DNA of 64,000 nucleotides from an uncultured Pelagibacteraceae bacterium (GCA_902604245.1 CACKXQ010000001.1:1-64000); one strand, 5' to 3'; positions 43,286 to 53,377 are shown, numbered from the stretch's first letter. The notes: a model not told the origin generated them from the letters alone. A program made the numbers and translations.

Positions 43286-43853
43286 TTAAAATTTCTTTTT
43301 TAATTAGTTTAACTTTTTTTTTCATCACATTTACTGAAAAATTATTATTAATTACATAGTCAGCTAATTTTATTTTTTTAGATAAGATAACCTGATTTTC
43401 TTTAAGATTCCTAATCAATTTTTCATCAAAGTTAGGTCTCTTTTTTAATCTCTTTAAGACTTTGGATTTGTTTGATTTAACAAATATAATTATATCTTTT
43501 TTTTTATTAAGTTTATTTTCTATTAATAAAGGGATATCAAAAATAATCATTTCACTCTTTCTATTTCTTATTATAAATTTTCTCATATTTTTTCTTACAA
43601 ATGGATGGACAACGGAAGATATAATTTTAAGATTTTTCTTATTTGAGTTTATGGACGATATGAGCTCCTTTTTTTTAATAGGAAATGTTTTTATAAATTT
43701 TGGTAATTTTTTTTTTAATTTGTTAAAGCAATCTTTATTTTTTTTATAGATATATTTTACCTCATTGTCTGCATTAAATACTGGATATTCAAAAAGTTTT
43801 GAAATAAATGATTTTCCTGAGCCTATACCACCAATTATCCCAACTCTAATCAT
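43260..43853 (-). CDS. coaE: Dephospho-CoA kinase
   Basis: A protein of about 197 residues performing the last step of CoA synthesis. The P-loop is VGIIGGIGSGKSFISKLF near the N-terminus; PVFNADNEVKYIY, VHPFVRKNMRKFI and IIFDIPLLIE match the family. I place the start at 43853 (MIRVGIIGG); the longer frame to 43880 adds nine residues and overlaps aroE by 4 bases, so it is also possible. The 3' end overlaps dnaQ by 26 bases. Confidence 0.92.
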   Translation of the reverse strand: MIRVGIIGGIGSGKSFISKLFEYPVFNADNEVKYIYKKNKDCFNKLKKKLPKFIKTFPIKKKELISSINSNKKNLKIISSVVHPFVRKNMRKFIIRNRKSEMIIFDIPLLIENKLNKKKDIIIFVKSNKSKVLKRLKKRPNFDEKLIRNLKENQVILSKKIKLADYVINNNFSVNVMKKKVKLIKKEILNERNSSRY

Positions 43854-43876
43854 GTTTAATTTTAAATCTCGTAGTT

Positions 43877-44671
43877 TCATTTTTTTAGAAATTCAATTAA
43901 TTCTTTGTTAATTTCTGGTTCAACATTATGCCAAATATTAAAGGCTTGCTGGCCTTGAAATAAGAACATATTTAAACCATTTTCAATTACATTACCTATA
44001 GTATTACCTGCCTCAGAGAATTCTGTTTGAAATGGAGAGTATATAACATCATAAAAAAGCTTGTTGTTACTAATCTTTGAAAAGTCTAAACCAAACTTAT
44101 CATCTTTATTTAAACCTAAAGTAGTTGCATTAATTATCATATCAAAATCAGGTAAATCACCCCAGTCTATAATATTAATATCTTTGAAAAACTTCTTTAA
44201 ATTATTAGCTTTTTCTTTAGTTCTATTACTCAAAAGTATTTTTGATGCTTTCATCCTTAATAGCGAAAAAATAATTGATGGTACAACACCACCAGCACCT
44301 AATATCAGAACTGTTTTGTCACTAACATCATAATTCAATTTTCTTATACTTAATTCAAACCCATTTATATCAGTGTTATCTCCAATTAAATGGCCTTGAT
44401 TTAACGAGATAGTATTTACAGATTGTGTCCTTAATGCATTACTACTTAAGATATCTAGGTGAGGTATTATTGATTTTTTAAAAGGGACAGTAACATTTAA
44501 ACCCTCCAAATCTCCATTTTTAATAGATTTACATAGTTCAGACAAATCATTATCATAAGTTTCCAATTTTCCATAAATTGCATCTAAATTATTTTTTTTT
44601 ATCCAATAATTATGTAACTTTGGAGATAAAGAATGTTCAATTGGATTGCCTATTACTAAAAATTTTTTCAT
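43877..44671 (-). CDS. aroE: Shikimate dehydrogenase
   Basis: A 264-residue NADP-dependent enzyme of the shikimate pathway. Substrate-binding VIGNPIEHSLSPKLHN and LNVTVPFKKSI (catalytic lysine) are present, as are the cofactor-binding ILGAGGVVPSIIFSL and SNRTKEKA. The C-terminal NGLNMFLFQGQQAFNIW is typical. It overlaps maf by 4 bases. Confidence 0.96.
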   Translation of the reverse strand: MKKFLVIGNPIEHSLSPKLHNYWIKKNNLDAIYGKLETYDNDLSELCKSIKNGDLEGLNVTVPFKKSIIPHLDILSSNALRTQSVNTISLNQGHLIGDNTDINGFELSIRKLNYDVSDKTVLILGAGGVVPSIIFSLLRMKASKILLSNRTKEKANNLKKFFKDINIIDWGDLPDFDMIINATTLGLNKDDKFGLDFSKISNNKLFYDVIYSPFQTEFSEAGNTIGNVIENGLNMFLFQGQQAFNIWHNVEPEINKELIEFLKK

Positions 44672-45252
44672 TTTTGTAGTTCCAAGTATTCCTTAATTTT
44701 TTTGATAGGCAAGCCCATTATAGTATCTTCATCTCCATCAATATTTGAGAATAAGGCTCTTCCTTCTCCTTCAATTTGATAAACATTATAAGCATATAAA
44801 GCTTCATCGCTTATTTTATTTAGATAAGTAATTAATTCATCTTCAGAAAAATCTTTCATGGTCAAGTAAGCTTTGTCAGTATAGTTCCAAACCATAGATC
44901 CATTTTTAGATATACAAACTGAACTGATCAAGGAATGTTTTTTTCCATTAAGTTTCTTTAAAATATTTAAAGCCTCTTCCCTACTTTCTGGTTTTGATAT
45001 TAATTCTCCAATTAAATCGATGACGCTATCTGCTCCTAATACTAAAGTATTATTAAATTTTTGACTTACCTTATTTGCTTTTAATTCTGCTAGATTTTTA
45101 GAAATAATTTCTGGTGAAGCTCCCTCCTTTAATAAACCTTCTTTTATTGGATCCTCATCCACATTTGATACTTCAACATTGCAATTGATATTATGATTAT
45201 CTAATATTTTTTTTCTGACTTTGCTTTTTGAAGCTAAAATTATGTTAGGCAT
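44668..45252 (-). CDS. Maf-family nucleotide pyrophosphatase
   Basis: A 194-residue house-cleaning enzyme that hydrolyses non-canonical or modified NTPs. ILASKSKVRKKILD, VLGADSVIDL, SKPESREEALNILKKLNGKKHSLIS and YNVYQIEGEGRALF, DGDEDTIMGLPI are the Maf signatures. It overlaps ppsR by 8 bases and aroE by 4 bases in a leftward run. Confidence 0.94.
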   Translation of the reverse strand: MPNIILASKSKVRKKILDNHNINCNVEVSNVDEDPIKEGLLKEGASPEIISKNLAELKANKVSQKFNNTLVLGADSVIDLIGELISKPESREEALNILKKLNGKKHSLISSVCISKNGSMVWNYTDKAYLTMKDFSEDELITYLNKISDEALYAYNVYQIEGEGRALFSNIDGDEDTIMGLPIKKIKEYLELQK

Positions 45253-46072
45253 TTTTTTTGTTCTTTATCTCAAAAATTTTTATTATTGATGCAGCTGTTT
45301 CCTCAACTGATTTTCTTGTTACGTCTATCGTTGGCCAATTGTTTTCTTTGAATAATTTTCTAGCACTATTTAATTCATCTTTGATCTTATCAATATTTAC
45401 ATATTCACTATTTTGGTCTTCTTTTAACGAATTCAATCTATTTTTTCTTAAATCATATAATCTTTCTGCCTCCGTAACTAAGCCAACAACGCACGGTTTA
45501 AAATTTTTTTCAGTAACTTTAAATGGTATTGAATTTTTATTTACTAGTGGAATATTTGAAGTTTTGAAACCTCTATTGGCCAGATAAATGGAGGTAGGTG
45601 TTTTACTGGTTCTGCTTACTCCTAAAAGAATAATATCAGATTTATCTATATCATCCGTTTGATTACCATCATCATGGTTCATAGTAAACTGAATTGCTTC
45701 GATTCTATCATAGTAGTCTTCATTTAGGATATGTTGGCCGCTTGGTTGATGGGATGCTTTTTGATTTAGAACTTTTGAAAAATTTAATATTAAATCTCCA
45801 AGAACACCAAAACAGGGTATCTTCCTCTCATAAGCTTTTTCTGTAAGATATTTTGCAAGTTTACTATTTACTATAGTATATAAAATTATTGAATTTTTAT
45901 CCTTTTTAGCTTGTTTTAAAATGCTTAAAGTTTGACTTTCAGTACGAGTAAAAGAAAAATGATTAGTTTCATATTCAAAATTAGGAAATTGAGCTTTTAA
46001 AGCTAGAAATATCCTATCCAATGTCTCACCTGTAGAGTCCGATATTAAATAAATTTGGTATAAGTTTTTCAT
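45245..46072 (-). CDS. ppsR: Pyruvate, phosphate/water dikinase regulatory protein
   Basis: A 275-residue DUF299 bifunctional kinase/pyrophosphorylase that switches PEP synthase or pyruvate phosphate dikinase. The P-loop-like ILLGVSRTSKTPTSIYLANRG and the N-terminal IYLISDSTGETLDRI are diagnostic; which dikinase it controls is not shown here. It is the first gene of the leftward maf-aroE-coaE-dnaQ run and borders the putative replication origin, the place of the RP001 homologue in Caulobacter and Rickettsia. Confidence 0.94.
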   Translation of the reverse strand: MKNLYQIYLISDSTGETLDRIFLALKAQFPNFEYETNHFSFTRTESQTLSILKQAKKDKNSIILYTIVNSKLAKYLTEKAYERKIPCFGVLGDLILNFSKVLNQKASHQPSGQHILNEDYYDRIEAIQFTMNHDDGNQTDDIDKSDIILLGVSRTSKTPTSIYLANRGFKTSNIPLVNKNSIPFKVTEKNFKPCVVGLVTEAERLYDLRKNRLNSLKEDQNSEYVNIDKIKDELNSARKLFKENNWPTIDVTRKSVEETAASIIKIFEIKNKKNA

Positions 46073-46356
46073 GTATAAGATGTTTATAAACTATTAGTAA
46101 AATAAGAAAAATGCAGATTTATTCTTTTAAAGTATAGAGTTTTATTTTTTTCTTATAAAATTAACCAAATTATAAAATGTGGTTATAGTTATTCAAAATA
46201 TATAAAAAATGTGAAAATCCTTTATTTATTCTTTAAAAATGTCATTAATTAATGGTTAGAATTGTTAATAATAAATGTATTAAGTGTGGAAATTGACTAA
46301 TTTACGTTATTCACAATACATAATACTAATAAAGTAAATAATATATATCTAATTGT
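46073..46356. other. Putative chromosomal replication origin (oriC)
   Basis: A 284-base, very AT-rich, gene-free gap between divergent ppsR and hemE. It contains a perfect DnaA box TTATTCACA (46307-46315), one-mismatch boxes at 46189-46197 (TTATTCAAA) and 46081-46089 (complement TTATAAACA), and weaker TGTGG-type matches near 46178 and 46284. In Caulobacter the origin lies in the same gap, between hemE and the RP001 homologue. parA, parB and parS are about 9 kb away. It should also contain the hemE and ppsR promoters. Confidence 0.65.
46307..46315 (+). promoter_or_regulatory. DnaA box (perfect)
   Basis: TTATTCACA, an exact match to TTATNCACA, 42 bases before the hemE start. It is the best DnaA site in the ppsR-hemE gap and supports an origin there. 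Confidence 0.65.
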
Positions 46357-47358
46357 ATGAGTCCCATAACTAACTGTATTAAACAACAAGATACCAAATC
46401 TAATCCTATATGGTTAATGAGACAGGCAGGAAGGTATCTTCCGGAATTTAGGGAAATAAGAAAACAAAACCAGGACTTTATAAAACTTTGTCTTAATAGT
46501 GATTTAGCATCTGAAATCACTCTACAACCTATTAAAAGATTTGGATTTGATGGCGCCGTAATATTTTCTGATATTTTAATGTTACCTTATGGACTTAATC
46601 AGAAAGTAGAATTTGAGAAAAATTTTGGACCTAAACTAGGAGATATAAATTTAGCAGAGATAAAAGATACCGACGAGATAAATTTTACTAAAAAAGTTTA
46701 TAAAGTTTATAAAGCAATCACCAAAACATCAGAAGACCCTTTAATGAATAATAGAGACATGATTGGATTTGTTGGAGCGCCATGGACAATTCTAGTTTAC
46801 ATGATCAATAAATCTTCACCCAAAAAAGGTTTATCAAATGATTTTTTTAAAGATGAATTTTTAATTAACAGATTATTAGGAATAATTGAGAAATTTTTAA
46901 AACTTCATATTAAAAATCAAGTTGAAGCAGGAGCTCAAGTAATACAAATTTTTGATAGTTGGGCTGGTTTGTTAGAAGAAAAAATTCCAGAGTATATTTA
47001 TATACCCACACTAAATATTGTAGAGTATGTGAAGAAATTAGATATTCCAGTTATTTGTTTTCCTAGAGGTATTAAAGATTATAAAAATTTTTGTGAAATT
47101 GTAAAACCTGATGCTATAAATATAGATTACGATGTTGATCCAAAAAAAATTGTTAACGAAATCAAAATACCAATACAAGGTGGTCTTGATCCAAAAATAT
47201 TATTAACTGATCAAAAAACTCTTAAAATAGAAGCTGAAAAATATCTTAATATTTTTAAAGATCACCCATATATTTTTAATTTAGGTCATGGAATACTACC
47301 TGAGACCGAAATCGAAATGGTTGAAGAATTAATAAAGATTGTAAGAAATTTTAAATGA
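46357..47358 (+). CDS. hemE: Uroporphyrinogen decarboxylase
   Basis: A 333-residue enzyme converting uroporphyrinogen III to coproporphyrinogen III. PIWLMRQAGRYLPEFREIR, GFDGAVIFSDILMLPYGL, GFVGAPWTILVYMI, QIFDSWAGLL and NLGHGILPET are family signatures. It overlaps hemH by 4 bases. Next to the putative origin, it is the first gene of the hemE-hemH-hemJ-rho run. Confidence 0.97.
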   Translation: MSPITNCIKQQDTKSNPIWLMRQAGRYLPEFREIRKQNQDFIKLCLNSDLASEITLQPIKRFGFDGAVIFSDILMLPYGLNQKVEFEKNFGPKLGDINLAEIKDTDEINFTKKVYKVYKAITKTSEDPLMNNRDMIGFVGAPWTILVYMINKSSPKKGLSNDFFKDEFLINRLLGIIEKFLKLHIKNQVEAGAQVIQIFDSWAGLLEEKIPEYIYIPTLNIVEYVKKLDIPVICFPRGIKDYKNFCEIVKPDAINIDYDVDPKKIVNEIKIPIQGGLDPKILLTDQKTLKIEAEKYLNIFKDHPYIFNLGHGILPETEIEMVEELIKIVRNFK

Positions 47359-48347
47359 CACCAGATCATCCAAAAATTAATTATGGCAAGACAGGTATTT
47401 TAATTGTAAATCTTGGCACACCTGATTCAACAAGCTGGTTAGATATAAGAAAATATTTAAGAGAATTTCTGTCAGACAGACGAGTAATTGAAGTAAATCC
47501 TTTAATTTGGCAGGTAATACTTAATCTGTTTATACTCACTTTTAGACCCTCTAAAACAGCAAAAGCCTATAAAGAGATATGGATGAAAGACAAAAATATG
47601 TCTCCACTTAGATATTATACTGAGAGTCAAGCAAAAAAATTATCTAAACAAATTAACAAGGAAAATTTAATTGTTGATTTCGCAATGAGGTATGGAAATC
47701 CAAGTATTAAAAGTAAAATCAATGACCTTCAAGAAAAAGGTTGTGAAAATTTAATTATTCTACCTCTTTACCCCCAATATGCAGCAGCAACAACAGCAAC
47801 AGTTTGTGACGAAGTTTATAGAAGTTTGATGAAAATGAGGTGGCAACCAAACTTAAAAATTATTCCACACTACGAGTCAGAACCTCTTTATATAGAAGCT
47901 ATTAAAAATAGCATTGAAAAAAAAATCAGTGAAATTAGTTGGAAACCGGATTTAATAGTAGCATCTTATCACGGAATACCTAAAAAATATTTTGATAAAG
48001 GCGATCCCTATCATTGTTACTGTCATAAAACTACTAGACTAATTTCTGAAAAATACTCAGATATTGAAATCAAAACTACATTCCAATCAAGATTTGGTCC
48101 TCAAGAGTGGTTACAGCCCTATACAGATAAAACATTCGAAGCTCTTCCAAAAGAAGGAAAAAAAAATATCTTAGTTGTATGCCCGGGATTCTCATCAGAT
48201 TGTGTAGAAACTTTAGAGGAAATATCTATTCAAGGAAAAGAAAGCTTTATTAAATCTGGTGGTGAAAATTTTGAAATGGTTCCGTGTTTAAATGATAGTG
48301 ATGATCATATTTTTTTATTTAAACATTTAATTTCAAAAAATATTTAA
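47355..48347 (+). CDS. hemH: Ferrochelatase
   Basis: A 330-residue enzyme inserting ferrous iron into protoporphyrin IX. GILIVNLGTPDS, LSDRRVIEVNPLIWQ, MRYGNPSI, VASYHGIPKKYFDKGDPYHCYC (catalytic histidine) and CPGFSSDCVETLEEI (catalytic glutamate) are present. It lies between hemE and hemJ. Confidence 0.97.
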   Translation: MTPDHPKINYGKTGILIVNLGTPDSTSWLDIRKYLREFLSDRRVIEVNPLIWQVILNLFILTFRPSKTAKAYKEIWMKDKNMSPLRYYTESQAKKLSKQINKENLIVDFAMRYGNPSIKSKINDLQEKGCENLIILPLYPQYAAATTATVCDEVYRSLMKMRWQPNLKIIPHYESEPLYIEAIKNSIEKKISEISWKPDLIVASYHGIPKKYFDKGDPYHCYCHKTTRLISEKYSDIEIKTTFQSRFGPQEWLQPYTDKTFEALPKEGKKNILVVCPGFSSDCVETLEEISIQGKESFIKSGGENFEMVPCLNDSDDHIFLFKHLISKNI

Positions 48348-48350
48348 TTT

Positions 48351-48785
48351 ATGAATGGATATCTTTTATTTAAATCTTTACACATAATTGCAGTAATATC
48401 TTGGATGGCAGGTCTTTTATATCTTCCAAGAATTTTTGTATACCATGTTGAAAATTTTGAAAAAGAGCAAACAACCAAAATTTTTGAAACAATGGAAAGA
48501 AAACTTTATAATTATATAATGCGACCAGCCATGATTTTATCTTGGCTTTTTGGTATTATATTAATTTGGATAAATGGAATTGAGAGTTTCGCATACCTTT
48601 GGTTACAACTTAAAGTTCTATTAGTAGTGATTTTAACGATTTATCATGAATATCTTGGTAGATGCATGCGTTTATTAAAGTCAAAAGAAAACATTAAATC
48701 ATCTAAATTTTTTAGGATAATTAACGAAATACCAACGATTTTACTCATTTTTATTGTATTTATAGTAGTTTTTAAACCTATCTAG
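48351..48785 (+). CDS. hemJ: HemJ-type protoporphyrinogen IX oxidase
   Basis: A 144-residue membrane protein with four segments: FKSLHIIAVISWMAGLLYLPRIFVYH (H11 is the conserved haem-ligating histidine), MRPAMILSWLFGIILI, WLQLKVLLVVILTIYHEYLGRCMR and the C-terminal hydrophobic tail. HemJ oxidises protoporphyrinogen to protoporphyrin in many alphaproteobacteria that lack HemG and HemY. Its position after hemH, the next step, fits. Confidence 0.93.
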   Translation: MNGYLLFKSLHIIAVISWMAGLLYLPRIFVYHVENFEKEQTTKIFETMERKLYNYIMRPAMILSWLFGIILIWINGIESFAYLWLQLKVLLVVILTIYHEYLGRCMRLLKSKENIKSSKFFRIINEIPTILLIFIVFIVVFKPI

Positions 48786-48843
48786 GGTTGAAATTTTAGA
48801 ATCAGCATATATATCTATAGCATCTTAAACAAAACTCCCACAA

Positions 48844-50115
48844 ATGAACATTCAAGAATTAAAAGAAAAAAGCTCTGAAAAACTTATTACCGAGGCAGAA
48901 AAACTAGGTATAGAAAACGCTAGTACACTCCGAAGACAGGAAATTTATTTTGCAATTCTAAAAAAACTTGCTGAAAAAGGAGAAGAGATTACTGGTGGTG
49001 GAGTTTTGCAATTACTCCAAGATGGTTTTGGATTTCTTAGAGCTATGGAGTCAAACTATTTGCCAGGAGCAGATGATATATATGTAAGTCCAAGCCAAAT
49101 TAGAAGATTTGGTTTAAGAACAGGCGATACTGTAGAAGGTCCTATTAGATCTCCAAAAGAAGGTGAAAGATATTTTGCTCTTCTACAAGTTAGTAAAATA
49201 AATTTTGAAGAGCCAGACAAATTTAAGCATAAAATTGCTTTTGATAACTTAACTCCACTTTATCCAAATAAACAATTAGGAATGGAAGTTGAGACAAATA
49301 AGATTGAAAAAAAACCTGACTTAACTCCGAGACTAATTGATTTAGTTAGTCCTATTGGTAAGGGACAAAGATCGTTGATTATATCACCCCCTAAGGCAGG
49401 AAAAACAATGATTTTACAAAGTATAGCCAACTCTATAACAGCAAACCATCCTGAGTGTTATCTTATGGTTTTACTAATTGATGAAAGACCTGAAGAAGTT
49501 ACGGATATGCAAAGAACTGTAAATGGCGAAGTCATTAGTTCAACTTTTGATGAACCAGCTCAACGTCATGTAGCTGTTGCTGAAATGGTCATTGAAAAAG
49601 CTAAAAGACTTACAGAACATAAAAAAGATGTTGTAATACTTTTAGACTCCATAACAAGATTAGGAAGAGCTTATAACGCTGTTGTCCCAAGTTCAGGAAA
49701 AGTTTTAACAGGTGGTGTAGATGCTAATGCTCTACAGAGACCTAAAAGGTTTTTTGGGGCTGCTAGAAATATTGAAGAAGGTGGATCATTAACAATCATA
49801 GCCACCGCCCTCATAGATACAGGCAGTAGAATGGATGAAGTAATTTTTGAGGAGTTTAAGGGAACTGGAAATAGTGAAACAATTTTAGATAGAAAAATAT
49901 CAGAGAAAAGAATTTTCCCTGCAATAGATATTACAAAATCAGGTACAAGGCGAGAAGAACTAATTTTTGATAAAAATGATCTTCAAAAAATGAATGTTCT
50001 GAGAAGAATAATTGCTCCAATGGGATCTATGGATGCGATCGATTTTATTAACTCTAAATTAAAGACAACTAAAAATAATGCTGAGTTCTTTAATTCAATG
50101 AACAAACCCTCATAA
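48844..50115 (+). CDS. rho: Transcription termination factor Rho
   Basis: A 423-residue hexameric RNA helicase. The N-terminal RNA-binding domain has GFGFLR at 61-66; Walker A is SPPKAGKT at 181-188; Walker B is [16 protein letters not shown]; the secondary RNA loop and [20 protein letters not shown] follow. The length is compact. It lies in the conserved hemE-hemH-hemJ-rho-mnmE block. Confidence 0.98.
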   Translation: MNIQELKEKSSEKLITEAEKLGIENASTLRRQEIYFAILKKLAEKGEEITGGGVLQLLQDGFGFLRAMESNYLPGADDIYVSPSQIRRFGLRTGDTVEGPIRSPKEGERYFALLQVSKINFEEPDKFKHKIAFDNLTPLYPNKQLGMEVETNKIEKKPDLTPRLIDLVSPIGKGQRSLIISPPKAGKTMILQSIANSITANHPECYLMVLLIDERPEEVTDMQRTVNGEVISSTFDEPAQRHVAVAEMVIEKAKRLTEHKKDVVILLDSITRLGRAYNAVVPSSGKVLTGGVDANALQRPKRFFGAARNIEEGGSLTIIATALIDTGSRMDEVIFEEFKGTGNSETILDRKISEKRIFPAIDITKSGTRREELIFDKNDLQKMNVLRRIIAPMGSMDAIDFINSKLKTTKNNAEFFNSMNKPS

Positions 50116-50210
50116 ATATACAAAATAAAACATTAATATTGAGTATTAATTTAATTTTTATTATTTAAAAAATAATAAATCTATTTAATCTAAGTTCTAA
50201 AACTAAAGTC

Positions 50211-51908
50211 ATGCTTGATCAAAATCTACAAAATAAGATTAAAGAATTGTTTGAAAAAAAAGAATATCAAAAAATTATAAGTGAAGTAGAAAATTTTACT
50301 AAAATTGAAAACAGACCTGGTGGATTATCTTCACTTGTTGGAGTTTGCAAAATGTTAATTCCAAATTATACAAAAGAAGATGTTATTTCTGCTCTTTCAG
50401 ATTTTGAGGACGCATTTAGAAAATTTCAAAATAGTCCTGGTAGTATTGAGGTATTAAGTAATTATACAACCGCTTGTATAAAAAATTCTCAAAAATTTAT
50501 CGAAATAGTTGATTATTTTATTAAAGCTAAAATACTATTTGAAGAAGCAGAAAAAAATTTTGGATACAATGAAAAATTATACTTATGTGGCATAGATATT
50601 CATAGGTACTTAATTGATACCAAAAAAGTATTACAATTATCAAAACAAGTTTGGGAAAATAATCCAAAATTAAAAGTGAATGCCTGTACGTACGGTGTTG
50701 TAAATAATTATTTTTATGATTGGGGCATTGAGGATTATTTTAAATATTCAAAAAAATTTAAAACAATTTTTCCAAAACTTGAAGTTAAAAATATTAAAGA
50801 AATAAACTATTCTTTGAATAAAAAAATTAAAATAGGATTTGTGTCATGTGATTTTATAGGAAATCATTCTGTTACATATTTTGTTAAAAACACGATTAAA
50901 AATATTGATAAAGTTAAATTTGAAATTTCAGTCTATCAAGTAGGAAAAAATTCTGTTTTAGAAGAATCCTCTAAAGAACTAAAAAATAATGCAGACAATT
51001 GGCATGATCTTACAAACTTCTCGAACCAAGAAATAATAAATAAAATACAGGACGATAAAATTGAGATTTTATTTGATATTATGGGTCTTACAAATGTAAA
51101 TCGAATAGAAATATTTAATAATAGAGTTTCCCCTACTCAAATTTCATGGTTAGCATTCTGCAATACTGTAGGTTTTGACGATATCGATTACTTGGTTGCA
51201 GATAAAAATTTAATTTATGATAATGAAGACAAATATTATTCAGAGAAGATCATTAAACTTAATAAAATATGGAATTGTCACTCTGGTTTTTCCTACAAAA
51301 GAATAAAACCAAACTTACCATATAAAAGAAATAAATATATTACATTTGGTTCATTTAATAATTTTCTTAAAATATCAGATGAAGTTGTTAGAACTTGGAG
51401 TAAGATTTTAAAAAGTGTAAAAAATTCTAAGTTAATTTTAAAATCATCCTTTAGTTATCAAACCAAAAATATTATTTCAAAGTTTAAAAGTTATGGTGTC
51501 GAAAAACAAATTCGTTTTTTTGATAGGCAGTATTATTTAGATATTGAGGATCATTTAAAATTATACAATGAAGTTGATATAGCTTTGGACACATTTCCAT
51601 ACAATGGAGTTACAACAACTTTCGAGGCATTATGGTCTGGGGTTCCAGTACTTGTTATGAAAGGGTATAATTTTAATTCAAGGTGTGGAGAAAGTATAGT
51701 TATAAATGGAAATTTAGATTATTTTATTGCAAAAAATGAGGACGAATATTTTAAAAAAGCTGTATATCTGTCAAAAAATATAGATAAGTTAATTTTTTAT
51801 AGGAACCATATTTTTGATAATATTCTAAACACTCCATTATATGACTCAGCTGCATTTTCAAAAGATTTAGAAAATGAACTTTTAAAACTTTGTAAGAAAA
51901 AACTTTAA
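50211..51908 (+). CDS. O-GlcNAc transferase (SPINDLY)-like glycosyltransferase
   Basis: A 565-residue protein. Helical repeats occupy the first 200 residues. The OGT/SPINDLY-type GT41 catalytic region follows: KIKIGFVSCDFIGNHSVTYFV, ILFDIMGLTN, RVSPTQISWLAFCNTVG, YITFGSFNNFLKISDEVVRTW, and VDIALDTFPYNGVTTTFEALWSGVPVL. It may glycosylate proteins, but the donor and target are unknown. It sits alone between rho and mnmE, where most alphaproteobacteria have nothing. Confidence 0.88.
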   Translation: MLDQNLQNKIKELFEKKEYQKIISEVENFTKIENRPGGLSSLVGVCKMLIPNYTKEDVISALSDFEDAFRKFQNSPGSIEVLSNYTTACIKNSQKFIEIVDYFIKAKILFEEAEKNFGYNEKLYLCGIDIHRYLIDTKKVLQLSKQVWENNPKLKVNACTYGVVNNYFYDWGIEDYFKYSKKFKTIFPKLEVKNIKEINYSLNKKIKIGFVSCDFIGNHSVTYFVKNTIKNIDKVKFEISVYQVGKNSVLEESSKELKNNADNWHDLTNFSNQEIINKIQDDKIEILFDIMGLTNVNRIEIFNNRVSPTQISWLAFCNTVGFDDIDYLVADKNLIYDNEDKYYSEKIIKLNKIWNCHSGFSYKRIKPNLPYKRNKYITFGSFNNFLKISDEVVRTWSKILKSVKNSKLILKSSFSYQTKNIISKFKSYGVEKQIRFFDRQYYLDIEDHLKLYNEVDIALDTFPYNGVTTTFEALWSGVPVLVMKGYNFNSRCGESIVINGNLDYFIAKNEDEYFKKAVYLSKNIDKLIFYRNHIFDNILNTPLYDSAAFSKDLENELLKLCKKKL

Positions 51909-51969
51909 ATACCAAATTATTTCTGAGAGAATTAATTAATTATATTAAATATAAAACTATAATGCCATC

Positions 51970-53301
51970 ATGACTATATATGCACTTTCTTCAGGTCCTG
52001 GAGTTTCTGGAATTGCAGTGATTAGGTTATCAGGAAGTGGGACAAAGAATATAATAAATAAACTAATTACAGGTGAATTGCCGAAAGCTAGAATCGCTAC
52101 AATCAAGAAGTTCAATAAAATCAATAATTCTGAGCTTATAGATGAAGGCATATTATTGTGGTTTCCAGCCCCAGAGAGCTACACAGGCGAGGATATGGTG
52201 GAAATACATGTTCATGGTAGTATTGCAGTAGTAAGGGCAGTTTTAGATCAATTATCAAAAATTGAAAATTGCCGATTAGCTGAGCCTGGTGAATTTACAA
52301 AAATTGCTTTTCAAAATGGCAAAATAAATCTTCTTAAAGCAGAGAGTATTTCTGATCTTATTTCTGCAGAAACTGAAATTCAAAGACAACAAGCAGTCAA
52401 AATAATGAGCGGAAGAAGTTCTGAAAAATTTAATTCACTTAGAGAAAAACTTTTAAAAATTTTGTCAAACGTTGAGGCTAAAATAGATTTTCCTGAGGAG
52501 GACCTTCCAGAAGATGTAATAAAAAATATTAAAACAGATTCCGAAAAAATAAGAAATGAAATTGAAACAATTTTAAATGATCAAAAAGTTGGAGAAAGAA
52601 TTAGGGAAGGTTTTAAAATTGCGATTCTTGGACCTACGAATGCAGGAAAATCTTCTTTACTAAATTATCTATCCAATCGAGATGTGGCTATTGTTTCAGA
52701 AATTGCAGGAACAACAAGAGATGTTATTGAAGCCCATTTAAATTTAGATGGATATCCAGTTGTTATCTCTGATACTGCAGGCATTAGAGAGTCTAAAGAC
52801 GAGATAGAAAAAAAAGGAATCAAATTAGCACTTAAGAGAGCTGAAGATGCTGATCTTAATATTATAGTAATAGAGCCAAAAAGTATTGATTTTACTGGTT
52901 TTATGAACGATTTAGTAAATGAAAAAGCTATAATTGTAATCAATAAAATAGACCTTGGTTATAAAAATATTAATCATCAAATTGAAAAATTTAATCCAAT
53001 TTTTTTATCAATTAAAAATGAAACTAACTTAGATGAATTAATAAATCGAATTAAAGATAAATTAAAAAATAAATTTGTAAGTTCAAATGAAACTTTAATC
53101 ACTAGAGAAAGACATAGACAAAGTTTAGAAGCTTGTGTTTATAATTTAAAAAATTTTGAAGTAAAAAATTCTAAAGAGGAATTTGATAAAGCTGCGGAGG
53201 ATTTAAGATTAGCAACTAGACATCTAGGTATGATTGTTGGAAAAGTAGATGTTGAAGAAATACTGGGTTCTATTTTTAGTGATTTTTGTATAGGTAAATA
53301 A
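51970..53301 (+). CDS. mnmE: tRNA uridine-5-carboxymethylaminomethyl modification GTPase
   Basis: A 443-residue GTPase that, with MnmG, modifies U34 of certain tRNAs. The N-terminal folate-binding domain (IYALSSGPGVSGIAVIRLSG, GEFTKIAFQNGKINL) precedes the G domain (GPTNAGKS at 221-228, EIAGTTRD, DTAGIRE), and the C-terminus is the catalytic FCIGK. It is followed 76 bases later by mnmG, its partner. Confidence 0.97.
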   Translation: MTIYALSSGPGVSGIAVIRLSGSGTKNIINKLITGELPKARIATIKKFNKINNSELIDEGILLWFPAPESYTGEDMVEIHVHGSIAVVRAVLDQLSKIENCRLAEPGEFTKIAFQNGKINLLKAESISDLISAETEIQRQQAVKIMSGRSSEKFNSLREKLLKILSNVEAKIDFPEEDLPEDVIKNIKTDSEKIRNEIETILNDQKVGERIREGFKIAILGPTNAGKSSLLNYLSNRDVAIVSEIAGTTRDVIEAHLNLDGYPVVISDTAGIRESKDEIEKKGIKLALKRAEDADLNIIVIEPKSIDFTGFMNDLVNEKAIIVINKIDLGYKNINHQIEKFNPIFLSIKNETNLDELINRIKDKLKNKFVSSNETLITRERHRQSLEACVYNLKNFEVKNSKEEFDKAAEDLRLATRHLGMIVGKVDVEEILGSIFSDFCIGK

Positions 53302-53377
53302 ACGTTGAATTTGCTTATTTTTAAGTCATTTGTAAGTGTTTTCTTGTAAATTTTAAGATCAATAATAAATTACAGGT

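Noticed and set aside
43462-43749. A 95-codon rightward membrane-like frame
   Set aside because: Antisense to coaE; its phenylalanine- and isoleucine-rich product mirrors the A/T-rich lysine and asparagine codons of coaE.
46245-46268. CtrA sites (TTAA-N7-TTAA) in the putative origin
   Set aside because: TTAA half-sites are present but none has the exact 7-base spacing, and TTAA is common by chance in such AT-rich DNA.
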